Counted from the first letter of the stretch, positions 15,780-24,462 are shown. The stretch is 32,695 nt of DNA from Nitrospirae bacterium RBG_13_39_12 (GCA_001805125.1 MHEF01000103.1:7156-39850), one strand, 5' to 3'. Translations and numbers: made by a program. Notes: generated by a model not told the origin, from the letters alone.

Positions 15780-16319
15780 TTAGTCTGCATATAAGTCCTT
15801 GGAGTAAATGGCCTGTCCACTCGAATCCTGTGCAAAGAGTCTAATAAAACCACCACCTGCAGCATTGCTGCAGGTTATTTTTCCAGGAACTGGGGCACCA
15901 AATTGCCACAAGTAACCAGGAGTGGTTCCCCAGGGAGACATCTCTCTCTGAGCAGTCTGTTTTGTATTTACATATTGACTGCACAATCCATTATTCAAAA
16001 ATAAAAGTTGACCGAGTGCTGAATTATTCATATCGAAATCCGACTGAATTACTCCATCCCCATCAGTATCAACTTCATAAAGCTGTCCTTGAACTCCAGT
16101 GCCATCAGCACGCCCTTTTAAAGCTGAGTGGAGCCACGCCTGTAATTCTGACTCTGAGGCAGAAGCAGCCCTTAATACCGCCCCTTTCCTTGCCCTGTTT
16201 TGTATACCTAAAAAACCGGGGATCGCTATTGCAGCCAGGATAGTAATAATTGCAATAACAACAAGCAGTTCAATCAAAGCAAAACCCTTACCTCGCTGGC
16301 GATTCATTAGCCTCGACAT
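15780..16319 (-). CDS. type IV pilin with EF-hand-like loop, paralogue 1
   Basis: A 179-residue prepilin cleaved after G12 (GKG before FALIELLVVIAIITILAA), with Glu at mature +5. The globular domain holds the unusual segment GQLYEVDTDGDGVIQSDFD. Asp84, Asp86, Asp88, Gly89 and Ile91 fit positions 1, 3, 5, 6 and 8 of an EF-hand or dockerin calcium loop, with extra acids at 94 and 96. Cys113 and Cys150 are conserved with the paralogue at 23061 and could form the C-terminal disulphide. A strong GAGGAGG site sets the start at 16319. It sits between a glycosyltransferase and rfbF, with no promoter of its own that I can see. Confidence 0.92.
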   Translation of the reverse strand: MSRLMNRQRGKGFALIELLVVIAIITILAAIAIPGFLGIQNRARKGAVLRAASASESELQAWLHSALKGRADGTGVQGQLYEVDTDGDGVIQSDFDMNNSALGQLLFLNNGLCSQYVNTKQTAQREMSPWGTTPGYLWQFGAPVPGKITCSNAAGGGFIRLFAQDSSGQAIYSKDLYAD

Positions 16320-16444
16320 CTTTTCCTCCTCTCTTTAGAAAAAAGATGGCATTGTTCCCACCGCTAGCTTTCATCTATAACAAGTAACAGCGAATTTTGC
16401 TGAGAATCTTTGTTTTTTGCAACGCCATTCATTTCTAAATATTT

Positions 16445-17422
16445 TCAATTCTCTGGTAAACCGGTATCTTTTCTCTCATGGTTAAATTCTTCTCTAATGA
16501 CAAACAAAGGCCTATGTTTTATCTCTACATAAAGTCGACCTATATATTCGCCTATTAACCCTATAAAGAAGAGTTGCAAACCGCCAAGAGCCAGAATAGG
16601 GAGCAATGTAGAAGCCCAACCCGGTATGAATTTATCAGTAAAGATTTTAATATATAAAACCCATAACGCTCCTGAAAGAGACAACATGGATATAAATATA
16701 CCAATAATAGAGGTTAATCTTAAAGGGAAATAAGTGAATGAAACAATCCCGTCAATGCTTAGAGAAAATAAAGAGCTAATATTAAATTTTGATTGTCCAG
16801 CCTTTCTGTTTTCACGTTTATAAAACACGGTAGCATATCGGGACTCAAGTTGTAAAACCATAGCCCGAATAAGACGGTTCCTCTCAGGAAGAGCGTTAAA
16901 CTCTCGTAATAATTGTTTTGACATAAGCCTAAAGTCTCCGTGATTGAATACGATATTAACACCCATCAATTTCATCAGTCTATAATAATTCTCAGAAAAG
17001 AATCTTTTTATGAATGAATCTGAAGATCGGTCCTCACGAACACCTAGAACCAGATCATATCCCTGTTCAAACCAAGTTATCATTTCTTCAATCTTCTCCG
17101 GTGGATCCTGAAGATCTGCATCTATGGTTACAACTGCATCCCCTTTAGAATGAAATAAACCCGCAGAAATTGATCCCTGGAAACCAAAATTACGTCTCAA
17201 AGAAATTATTCTAGTATATGGGTCATAAACAAAGATGTTCCTTAAGACCTGTAAAGTATTATCTGTTGATCCATTATCTATATATATCAGTTCATAATTT
17301 GAAATCTTTCTGGAGGAAAGTAAATTTTTAAGTACATTAGTTATTCTATCGTGAGTTGCTCTTAAAACCTCTTCCTCGTTGTGGCATGGAATAACTATAG
17401 ATAATAAGTCAATCTTTCTCAT
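16445..17422 (-). CDS. membrane-anchored GT2 glycosyltransferase, GtrB/DPM1 type
   Basis: Transfers a sugar from a nucleotide donor to undecaprenyl phosphate, as in GtrB, ArnC and bacterial DPM-synthase relatives. The GT-A domain opens LLSIVIPCHNEEEVLRATHD; IDNGSTDN is at 48-55, DAD at 101-103 and QDPP at 105-108. Two C-terminal helices (about 232-258 and 270-292) anchor it, followed by GEYIGRLYVEIKHRP. 325 residues is normal. The start overlaps the methyltransferase end by 14 bases. The lipid-linked sugar it makes could feed the GT-C-like membrane proteins upstream (inference). Confidence 0.93.
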   Translation of the reverse strand: MRKIDLLSIVIPCHNEEEVLRATHDRITNVLKNLLSSRKISNYELIYIDNGSTDNTLQVLRNIFVYDPYTRIISLRRNFGFQGSISAGLFHSKGDAVVTIDADLQDPPEKIEEMITWFEQGYDLVLGVREDRSSDSFIKRFFSENYYRLMKLMGVNIVFNHGDFRLMSKQLLREFNALPERNRLIRAMVLQLESRYATVFYKRENRKAGQSKFNISSLFSLSIDGIVSFTYFPLRLTSIIGIFISMLSLSGALWVLYIKIFTDKFIPGWASTLLPILALGGLQLFFIGLIGEYIGRLYVEIKHRPLFVIREEFNHERKDTGLPEN

Positions 17423-18155
17423 ATTTTTTCGCTATAGCAAAAACACTAATTCCTACTGCTAGATTTATACCTATTGATAGAATCATATTTTCGAATTTAA
17501 GTAAATATTCTAAAGCCTTGTTTAAAAATAAACCTACTTCGCGTAACTGATCCCCTGATTTCCTGCTTCCTTGCAAAAAAAACTTCTGAAAGAGTCTGAC
17601 CAAGCTTAGTGGAAAGAATAAACTGAAATTCCAGTACGAACTTCTCTCTATTATAAAACCACTTTCCGTTAAAACTCTGCACAGACCTGATTTGGAATAT
17701 CTCCTGTAGTGATGATTGATTTCATCATGCTCACTCCATAAAAATTTAAACGCAGGTACAAATATAAATAATTTACCGTTCGGCTTTAATATTCTGTACC
17801 ATTCGGAAAGAGCTTTGTATTCATCTTTAATATGCTCCAAAATATCAGAAGCAATAATAACATCAATTTTTTGATCTTTGAACCCTGTTTTTTCTGCATC
17901 AGCAACACGGACATTGTTGATTCCTTTTTGCCTGCAAATTTCAACTGCATTTTTATCAATTTCAACACCCTCAAGGTTTTTAAAACCTCTAGCCATTAAG
18001 AATCCTATCAATGCACCACCGGAACACCCAGCATCCAAAATATCAACATTTCTGTCATAATCTTTTATCAACCTAAATATCATATCCCTTCGCCCCTTAA
18101 ACAGCCAATAGTTTCCCTCTAATTCGTGATACTTCGAGGCATAAAAATGTTCCAT
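17409..18155 (-). CDS. class I SAM-dependent methyltransferase
   Basis: A 248-residue Rossmann-like methyltransferase. Motif I is ILDAGCSGGALIGFL (39-53), the acidic strand-2 end is GVEIDKNAVE, and post-motif I is VIIASDILEHIKDEY. The segment HDEINHHYRRYSKSGL is typical of methyltransferases in polysaccharide clusters (Methyltransf_11/23 type). A hydrophobic C-terminal stretch (about residues 220-242) may associate with the membrane. The substrate is probably a sugar or lipid-linked glycan. ATG at 18155 overlaps the dehydratase stop (TAATG) and the end overlaps the glycosyltransferase, so all three are tightly coupled. Confidence 0.88.
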   Translation of the reverse strand: MEHFYASKYHELEGNYWLFKGRRDMIFRLIKDYDRNVDILDAGCSGGALIGFLMARGFKNLEGVEIDKNAVEICRQKGINNVRVADAEKTGFKDQKIDVIIASDILEHIKDEYKALSEWYRILKPNGKLFIFVPAFKFLWSEHDEINHHYRRYSKSGLCRVLTESGFIIERSSYWNFSLFFPLSLVRLFQKFFLQGSRKSGDQLREVGLFLNKALEYLLKFENMILSIGINLAVGISVFAIAKKYEKD

Positions 18156-19144
18156 TATGTTTTTTTACCAAGATTCTCAAAGTGTTTATTGTACCACTCA
18201 ATTGTTTCTTTAAGTCCCTCACTTACAGAATAGAGCGGTTTCCACTTAAGAGTTCCCCTTGCCTTTTCAGAGGAAAGGTACTGTTTACGTATTTCTCCTT
18301 TAGCCTGATTTAATATGATTGGGTTTAAATCCAGGCGGTTCATCAATAAAAGTATTTCCTTCGTTATTTCTAAAACGGTCATTGGTGTGTCGTTTCCAAA
18401 ATTAAAAACCCCTCCCATGATATTATCATCACTCATCTTTTCTGCAAGTAATATGTATGCCTTAGCCGCATCTTTTATATAAAAATAGTCTCTCAAATAT
18501 TTACCGTCGCTCCTAATAATCGGTCTTTCATTGTAAAACACAGAGCGGATAGTTCCAGGAACGATCCTATTAAAGTTAAGATCTCCACCCCCAAACAGAT
18601 TGCCACACCTTGTTACACATACAGGCAAACTATAAGAATAAAAATACATCTGTGCAATTAAATCAGCACAACTTTTTGACACGTCATATGGATTTCTTCC
18701 TTTTAGTGGCATATCTTCTGTGTAAGGCAGTTTTTTATGTTCACCATATGCTTTATCGCTTGATGCCACGATTATTTTTTCTATCCTTTTATTTCGTCTG
18801 CATGCCTCCATTAAAGTCCATGTTCCTTTTATGTTTGATTCAAATGTAGAGATCGGACTGTTATTCGCAATTGGCACAATAGTCTGTGCTCCGAGATGGA
18901 AAACGAATTCCACCTCATATTCATTTAATGCTCTTTCAACCACATGGTAATCCTCTAAACTCCCTGAAATGATATTTATCCTATCTATAAGACCATCTCT
19001 GTAAACTCTCGACCCAGGGACATAGTCTCTCACCAGACCTACTACGTTTGCCTTAAGGTTTATTAACTCTTCAGTAAGCCAAGAGCCCAATAGCCCTGTA
19101 CACCCAGTTACAAAGACATTTTTGTTGCGCCAGTTGCTTTGCAC
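18155..19144 (-). CDS. rfbG: NDP-sugar 4,6-dehydratase, probably CDP-glucose type
   Basis: Extended SDR enzyme expected to convert an NDP-hexose to the 4-keto-6-deoxy form. The motif [13 protein letters not shown] (11-23) binds [11 protein letters not shown] carries the catalytic hydroxyl and acid region, and PYDVSK holds the YxxxK pair. Its place in the same run as RfbF makes CDP-glucose the likely substrate, but GDP-mannose dehydratase-like activity cannot be excluded. The start is GTG 19144, seven bases after AAAGGAG; a longer frame from TTG 19168 would place that ribosome site inside the gene. This gives 329 residues (normal about 350). Confidence 0.82.
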   Translation of the reverse strand: MQSNWRNKNVFVTGCTGLLGSWLTEELINLKANVVGLVRDYVPGSRVYRDGLIDRINIISGSLEDYHVVERALNEYEVEFVFHLGAQTIVPIANNSPISTFESNIKGTWTLMEACRRNKRIEKIIVASSDKAYGEHKKLPYTEDMPLKGRNPYDVSKSCADLIAQMYFYSYSLPVCVTRCGNLFGGGDLNFNRIVPGTIRSVFYNERPIIRSDGKYLRDYFYIKDAAKAYILLAEKMSDDNIMGGVFNFGNDTPMTVLEITKEILLLMNRLDLNPIILNQAKGEIRKQYLSSEKARGTLKWKPLYSVSEGLKETIEWYNKHFENLGKKT

Positions 19145-19271
19145 CTTAATTCTCCTTTTATTTAACAATTATATCCTTATCACTCTTTAAATCAATATAA
19201 TTGTTTATTATATCTTGCTTTTTTTGTTTGATAAAAGATTTTTATCGTAAATCACAATGATACATCATTAT

Positions 19272-21086
19272 TTATTCATTATTCCCTAATTCTAATGCCC
19301 TTTGATACAACAAACTGCTTTTTTCTTTATCTCCTCTCTTTTCATATGCCAATGCAAGATTATTAAATAGATAAGGTTTTTTATTTATACTTATTGCTTT
19401 TTCAAATATTTCTATTGCAGAATCAATCTGATTAATTTTTATATATTGAACACCAAGATTATTGAGCAAGACTACTGATGACGGGAATAATTTTACAGCT
19501 TCCTCGAATATTTCTATGGCTTTCTCGGTTTGCCCCATAGCACTGTATGTCCTTCCAAGTTTGTTCAGGATATCTAGATGTAATTGTGGGTTGAGCTTTC
19601 CTGTCAGGGCTTGTTTTAAATAAACAACAGCGTTTTTATAATTGCCGAGTCTATATTGAACATCTCCCAGATTAAAATAAACAGCGGTATAATTATGATT
19701 CGCCTTTAACGATTTATTAAACAGCTCAACAGCTATGTCATATTTTTTTCTCTCTTTAAAGACAACTCCAAGATTGTTATATGCCCGTGCATTATTAGGA
19801 GCCTTTGTTATTACATCCTGCCATAAAAACTGCGGATCTCGCCAAACGTTGTTTCTGCTATAAGTACTAAGCGATAGTACAGAAACCAGAACGACGACTA
19901 AACTAATCTTTATCTTTCTTGACAACAGGATTTGATCAAGTGCTGCTGCACAGGCTATAAAAAACCCTACTGATGGAAGGTATACCCTGTGTTCATTAAT
20001 AACATCGCGTATGGGGATGATGCTCGATTCAACAGAAAGAGCAAGAAAAAACCAAGCGATAGCGAAAGATATAAGTTTTGCTCTTTTATATGTCCAGATA
20101 GCAATAGCAATAAAAAAGAGTATCGTAATGAGAGATAAAAATATTTCAAGAGAAAACATGGTCTTATAAATTTTATAGTCATAGTCAAAGTTTAAATTAA
20201 CAGGAAAAAATAATAGTCTTATATATGTGATAATCACCCTGAACTGTGTTATTACATAATCCGTCCTTGATATATTAGTTGTTTCTCTTGACATATAATC
20301 AATATCGGTCAAGATATCATTTACGGATTTTTCGAGATTAACAGATCCCCCAAAAAATATTAATAATATAAGCAGAATCGGCAGGAAGAATATAGCTATC
20401 TTTAATCTTTTACGCTCTAAATTGAAAAAGTATAATTCGCACATAATGATTGCAAAAGGTAGTGTCAGTGCAATTTCTTTTGTTTTCATGGCAAGAATAG
20501 CAGTCAAAAAAGAAAGAAAATAAAATGTCAGGGTTGGAGCTGAAAAAAACTTAGTTTTATCATTTGCTCCTGTTTTCAGGCTAAGTCTTGCCTTTAGATA
20601 AAAAACTATTGATGTAAGGTAGAACATTGTAGCCATAGAGGTAAATCTCTGGACGATGTAAGTAACAGCCTGCGTCTGTATTGGATGTGAAACAAACATA
20701 AAAGAGGCTGTAAAGGCAATAAATTCCTTTGAAAGCTCGGAATCACTCATTTTTGGAGTTTTAAAAATAAGTGTTACAAAATAGTAAACCAAAAAAGCAT
20801 TAATAATATGGATAAAAACATTTAATATGTGATAACTGAAGACATTCAATCCTCCAATAGAATAATTTAAAGCAAAGCTCAATAAACCAACATATCGTCT
20901 GCTGGATATATTGGTAAATGATTCTGACAGGGTTTTTATCGTTTCATTTTCAACAATAGTACCTCTGTCATCATAAACAAAAGGGGAATAAAGAATGTTT
21001 GAATAAATAATTGCGCCAAGTAAAGAAATCCCTAAAACCCCTAATATGACAATCTTTCTTTTGTTTGATGCAGGAATCAGGATCAT
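19272..21086 (-). CDS. TMTC-like GT-C membrane protein with C-terminal TPRs
   Basis: A 604-residue polytopic protein. After a first helix comes YSPFVYDDRGTIVEN with the Asp pair D39/D40 in the first periplasmic loop, the catalytic position of GT-C glycosyltransferases. About ten helices follow, including the TMTC-like segment HPIQTQAVTYIVQRFTSMA. The last 170 residues are about five TPRs. Eukaryotic TMTC proteins O-mannosylate proteins; bacterial relatives are poorly known but are expected to use polyprenyl-phosphate sugars. Placed between two pilins and sugar genes, it is a candidate pilin O-glycosyltransferase (inference). An AAAGGGAA site precedes ATG 21086. Confidence 0.78.
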   Translation of the reverse strand: MILIPASNKRKIVILGVLGISLLGAIIYSNILYSPFVYDDRGTIVENETIKTLSESFTNISSRRYVGLLSFALNYSIGGLNVFSYHILNVFIHIINAFLVYYFVTLIFKTPKMSDSELSKEFIAFTASFMFVSHPIQTQAVTYIVQRFTSMATMFYLTSIVFYLKARLSLKTGANDKTKFFSAPTLTFYFLSFLTAILAMKTKEIALTLPFAIIMCELYFFNLERKRLKIAIFFLPILLILLIFFGGSVNLEKSVNDILTDIDYMSRETTNISRTDYVITQFRVIITYIRLLFFPVNLNFDYDYKIYKTMFSLEIFLSLITILFFIAIAIWTYKRAKLISFAIAWFFLALSVESSIIPIRDVINEHRVYLPSVGFFIACAAALDQILLSRKIKISLVVVLVSVLSLSTYSRNNVWRDPQFLWQDVITKAPNNARAYNNLGVVFKERKKYDIAVELFNKSLKANHNYTAVYFNLGDVQYRLGNYKNAVVYLKQALTGKLNPQLHLDILNKLGRTYSAMGQTEKAIEIFEEAVKLFPSSVVLLNNLGVQYIKINQIDSAIEIFEKAISINKKPYLFNNLALAYEKRGDKEKSSLLYQRALELGNNE

Positions 21087-21158
21087 ATTTACTATTCCCT
21101 TTTAATAACTATTCATTTAAAAACCTTGGGTTTCGAAGACTATCTTTATGTCTGTAAA

Positions 21159-23009
21159 TTAGCGGGGTATTCCTTTATTTTTTAATGCCTTATCAGACGA
21201 TTTTTTCTGCTTGGCAAACTCTTCGTCTATCTCTTTAATCTTCTGCATAAGGTCTGGGTCTTTCCATGTTTCGGCAGCATACTTATAAGCCTTCAGTGCA
21301 TCTTCGGTTCTTCCTATTTTTGAGAAAATATACCCGAGAGAAATAAGGTGTCTGGGATTAACCCCGTCATACAATGCTGAAGAGGCAGTCTTAGCAATAA
21401 GCAAATCATACACATCATTTTTAGGCATTTTAAATTTAGATATTACTTCTTTATTACAATTTGTATCCTTAACAAATATGATACTCATATGATCATAATA
21501 TACCGGTACCCATTTATTGCTCTCGGCAAGTTCAAGGATTAAAGGAGTTACATTGCCGTAAACATCTGTAATAGACAAGAAAATAAAATTTATTTTATAG
21601 TGCTTTAAGATTACCGCCCATAAAGGTAACTTCTCATTCTTTGTTTTGATACCTTTAACTTTTTTCTTAGCTTCTCCTATCATTCCGTATTCATCCATTA
21701 CAGCCCTATTCAATGCCCGTGTATCAATAAAATTTTTTATGGGATAAAGTCTCCAGGTAATATATCCCCCATATCCGTAGTCATTAAACATATTCCCCTG
21801 TATTTTGTTCTTTTCAATGAAATCTACTGCTACCACCGGAACACTAAGCTCTTTCGCTATTTCTAATTTGATATTATATTTTAAGCTACCGAACAGAAAA
21901 AACAGTGAAGAAAAGAGTGTAAAAAAAGCCAATGTGTACCTGATATTTTTATGAAAATCCTCTGAAAACCTTCTATCAATTAAATTTTTTATAAAAATAT
22001 CAAACTCTTTTCCAATAATCATAGAGGCTACTACTGCATAAAAAATTCCATACCGAGAAGCTTTAATGCTCATAATAAAAAACCCAGTTAGAAGTATTAC
22101 ATGAATTAATTCAAGTTTCCTGTTCCTTAAAATTAATATCAGAGGAAACATCGCAGCAATACTGAAGTATGCATAACTAAAAGGGCGAAACTTGTAAATA
22201 AAAACATGCAATGGTGAAATATATTCCTGTATCCCCTCCTGAAATATATTATATTTGGATGAAAATGCCATAAAAAAAGAATCCCACCCCGAGGGGTTCA
22301 TAAATGAGGCAATAATTGCTAAACCGGTTGCACTATAAAAAATTTTCATTTCACGTTTTGTAAAATTACTTTTCCTTAAAAATACTTTAATCACTTCTCC
22401 CAATATAAACACCGAAATAATGATCACACCGAGGATAAATCCTCCGTGCATATTTGACCATAGAAGCATTACAGGCACAATAAAAAATAGTGTTTTGTTT
22501 TTTCTATCCCTAAAATCCTCGAGAAGAAAAAGTATAACTGAAGTGAAAAGTATCGAAAAAAGAACAGGTCTTTCGCCAAGAGACTTCATTGTCATCATGA
22601 ATAAAGCAAAAACAAAAATAAAGGATATATAGAATTTGACTCCAGACCTTTTCAGTTGCCAGAAAACAATCAATACAGTCATAAAAAGGATTGCAGCTCT
22701 CATAAAAATTATGCCTGTTGGCCCTGTATAATTAAAGATAAGGTAAAATAGGACCTGAGCAAGCCAGTATTGTTTTAAGAAGAAGTGTTCTCTTTCAGGA
22801 AAAATATTCTTGTTTTCTTCCATTGTTGAGGTAAAAGAAAAAGGATCCTCCTCCGGGAGATGCCCTTCGGTTAGAATGTATCTTCCTGTTGAAATATGCC
22901 ACCAGAAGTCATAATCCCAGAGTTTTATTGTAAGATAGTTATACAGGAAAGCAGAAAATAATATAAGAAAAATAAGCAGAACTATAATTTTAATAGATTT
23001 GTTTTTCAT
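21159..23009 (-). CDS. large polytopic membrane protein with TPR-like tail, GT-C-like
   Basis: A 616-residue protein with an N-terminal helix followed by LWDYDFWWHISTGRYI (30-45), an acidic-aromatic loop (D32, D34, W36, W37, H38) of the kind that opens GT-C type membrane glycosyltransferases. About ten more helices precede a soluble domain (about 385-530, with NDYGYGGYITWRL and IDTRA). A single TPR-like pair (about 550-590) comes before a basic tail. I cannot assign it to a named family with certainty. It directly follows the sigma-54-driven pilin; a perfect 12-pair hairpin lies in the 51-base gap and no ribosome site is visible before ATG 23009. Confidence 0.75.
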   Translation of the reverse strand: MKNKSIKIIVLLIFLILFSAFLYNYLTIKLWDYDFWWHISTGRYILTEGHLPEEDPFSFTSTMEENKNIFPEREHFFLKQYWLAQVLFYLIFNYTGPTGIIFMRAAILFMTVLIVFWQLKRSGVKFYISFIFVFALFMMTMKSLGERPVLFSILFTSVILFLLEDFRDRKNKTLFFIVPVMLLWSNMHGGFILGVIIISVFILGEVIKVFLRKSNFTKREMKIFYSATGLAIIASFMNPSGWDSFFMAFSSKYNIFQEGIQEYISPLHVFIYKFRPFSYAYFSIAAMFPLILILRNRKLELIHVILLTGFFIMSIKASRYGIFYAVVASMIIGKEFDIFIKNLIDRRFSEDFHKNIRYTLAFFTLFSSLFFLFGSLKYNIKLEIAKELSVPVVAVDFIEKNKIQGNMFNDYGYGGYITWRLYPIKNFIDTRALNRAVMDEYGMIGEAKKKVKGIKTKNEKLPLWAVILKHYKINFIFLSITDVYGNVTPLILELAESNKWVPVYYDHMSIIFVKDTNCNKEVISKFKMPKNDVYDLLIAKTASSALYDGVNPRHLISLGYIFSKIGRTEDALKAYKYAAETWKDPDLMQKIKEIDEEFAKQKKSSDKALKNKGIPR

Positions 23010-23020
23010 AAGTAAGGAAC

Positions 23021-23048
23021 CAGGTTAGGGGGCAATCCCCCTAACCTG
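23021..23048 (-). promoter_or_regulatory. perfect 12-pair hairpin between pilin and membrane-protein genes
   Basis: CAGGTTAGGGGG (23021-23032) and CCCCCTAACCTG (23037-23048) pair fully around CAAT. It begins 12 bases after the pilin stop and ends 11 bases before the next ATG, with no T-run, so it is unlikely to stop transcription. It probably protects the pilin mRNA 3' end and hides the next gene's start region. Confidence 0.75.
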
Positions 23049-23060
23049 ATAAATAGACCT

Positions 23061-23612
23061 TTAGTCTGAATACAAAGTCTTTTGATGAAGGGTTTGTGCA
23101 CTTGAATCTTGTGCTGTTATAGTTATATTTGCCGCATTAGCAGTGTGCGAACAAACTATCGCTCCTGCTGATGTAGCAGTTTGAGATAGCCATAATGAAC
23201 CAGAAGTATTAGCCCATGGGGACATTTCATCCTGTAAAGTCTGTTTTGCAAGTACATACTGGTCACATAATCCATTAGCAGTAGTTAAAAGCGTTCCGAG
23301 CTCAGAGTTGTTCATGTCAACGCCTGACTGAATTACGCCATCTCCGGTAGTGTCAACCTCATAAAGTTGTCCCTGAATACCTGTTCCAGCAGCACGTCCT
23401 TTTAGTGCAGAATTAAGCCAGCCCTGGATATCCGGCTCTGCCGATGAAGCTGCTCTGATAACCGCTCCCTTCCTAGACCTCTCCTGCATACCAAGATAAC
23501 CGGGGATTGCAATTGCGGCAAGTATTCCTATGATTGCAACAACTATGAGCAATTCAATGAGGGTAAAGCCTCTTTCTTCTCTCACCTTCATCTTGTGAAT
23601 AGTCCTGAACAT
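23061..23612 (-). CDS. pilA: type IV pilin with EF-hand-like loop, paralogue 2 (probably the major pilin)
   Basis: A 183-residue prepilin cleaved after G15 (REERG before FTLIELLIVVAIIGILAA), Glu at +5. It shares long blocks with the pilin at 15780: RKGAV.RAAS, ALKGRA.GTG.QGQLYEVDT, GDGVIQS and DMNNS. The Asp loop here is D87-T-T-G-D91-G92-V-I94, with D99 after it, so it has lost one acid relative to paralogue 1. Cys116/Cys154 are conserved. An AAGGAGGT site sets the start at 23612. It has its own sigma-54 promoter with a leader of about 120 bases, and a stabilising hairpin after the stop, both common for highly expressed pilins. The symbol is by analogy. Confidence 0.92.
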   Translation of the reverse strand: MFRTIHKMKVREERGFTLIELLIVVAIIGILAAIAIPGYLGMQERSRKGAVIRAASSAEPDIQGWLNSALKGRAAGTGIQGQLYEVDTTGDGVIQSGVDMNNSELGTLLTTANGLCDQYVLAKQTLQDEMSPWANTSGSLWLSQTATSAGAIVCSHTANAANITITAQDSSAQTLHQKTLYSD

Positions 23613-23644
23613 TTCTTACCTCCTTTTTCAGGTTTTTAATTTTA

Positions 23645-23665
23645 GTGGTCTGTTTCCATGACCAC
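23645..23665 (-). promoter_or_regulatory. hairpin in pilin mRNA leader
   Basis: GTGGTC (23645-23650) pairs with GACCAC (23660-23665) around a nine-base loop, between the extra ribosome site at 23706-23717 and the real start at 23612. Confidence 0.4.
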
Positions 23666-23705
23666 ATTCCCACATATTATTTAATACTTTCTACTGGTTT
23701 TTTAC

Positions 23706-23717
23706 ATCACCTCCTTT
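23706..23717 (-). promoter_or_regulatory. perfect 12-base anti-16S match in pilin leader
   Basis: The minus strand reads AAAGGAGGTGAT, the full complement of the usual 16S rRNA 3' end, followed by an overlapping ATGTAA start-stop (23707-23702). No gene begins here; the true pilin start is 94 bases further on. It may act as a ribosome standby site or an mRNA-stabilising element. Confidence 0.45.
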
Positions 23718-23741
23718 TAACCCATTTGTACAACAATAATT

Positions 23742-23758
23742 AGCAAACATTATGCCAG
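23742..23758 (-). promoter_or_regulatory. sigma-54 promoter of the pilin at 23061-23612
   Basis: The minus strand reads CTGGCATAATGTTTGCT. GG and GC are spaced exactly as in TGGCAC-N5-TTGCA, and 11 of the core positions fit. The predicted start is near 23731. Sigma-54 (with PilR-type activators) drives pilA in many Gram-negative bacteria, so motif and context agree. It lies in the 330-base gap 23613-23946, which otherwise contains no gene. Confidence 0.75.
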
Positions 23759-23946
23759 ATACAATACAGGATCGATTTCAATAAAATAATATACAAAATA
23801 TTGATAAAAAATAAAAGGATAATCAATATATATTAAAATTACACTTTTTAAACCTTATAGTTTGCGGGCAAATAAAATTTGATATAAGCCTTTCTTTAAC
23901 TATTAAATTGACAAAAAATGTCAGTTTAAACACCAAGTGACCGCTA

Positions 23947-24384
23947 TCACTCCCAACTGTTAATGTCTTCACTTTCTCCATCTCCACCGGAAGAACCATC
24001 TGCTCCATAGGAAAAAAGGTCATAATCTCCGTGACTTCCCGGCGATTGATAATTATAAGGTCTTTTCCATGGATCATTTGGAACAGCCTTCTTTAAATAC
24101 GGGCCGCTCCAACCCTCTATCCCGGGATCAACCACTAGTGCATTTAAACCTTCTGATGTTGTGGGATATTTGCCTATATCAAGTCTGTACAGTTCAAGGG
24201 CCTGATCGAAGATTTCTATCTGCGCCTTTGCAGCATTGTGTTTGCTCGTTCCGATTTTCCCGGTAAATTTCACATAGACAATTGAAGCTAATATACCTAT
24301 GATAACCATAACGACAATAAGTTCAATAAGGGTGAATCCGTTTTGGTTGCTTGATTTTTTTACTTCTTCATTTTCAATTTTCAT
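23947..24384 (-). CDS. gspG: type II secretion major pseudopilin
   Basis: A 145-residue prepilin cleaved after G16 (NQNG before FTLIELIVVMVIIGILASIV), Glu at +5. The body is classic GspG: KIGTSKHNAAKAQI, IFDQALELYRLDIGKYPTT..GLNALV, GPYLKK.VPNDPW..PYNY. The C-terminal YDLFSYGADG...GEGE-type segment contains the calcium-site acids of the family. The start at 24384 follows GGAGG by five bases; a longer TTG-started frame (24408) would contain that site. No other gsp gene is in the window. GspG normally forms the pseudopilus that pushes substrates through the outer-membrane secretin. Confidence 0.93.
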   Translation of the reverse strand: MKIENEEVKKSSNQNGFTLIELIVVMVIIGILASIVYVKFTGKIGTSKHNAAKAQIEIFDQALELYRLDIGKYPTTSEGLNALVVDPGIEGWSGPYLKKAVPNDPWKRPYNYQSPGSHGDYDLFSYGADGSSGGDGESEDINSWE

Positions 24385-24462
24385 TTTTCCTCCACTTATA
24401 TTTGACAACTGTTATATATTTCAATTGATTCTATTCTTATCCGAGAAATACATATCTTAACC

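Noticed and set aside
18886-18903. TGGCAC-like sequence as a sigma-54 site inside the dehydratase gene
   Set aside because: The -12 GC is not at the required spacing and the site lies in coding sequence.
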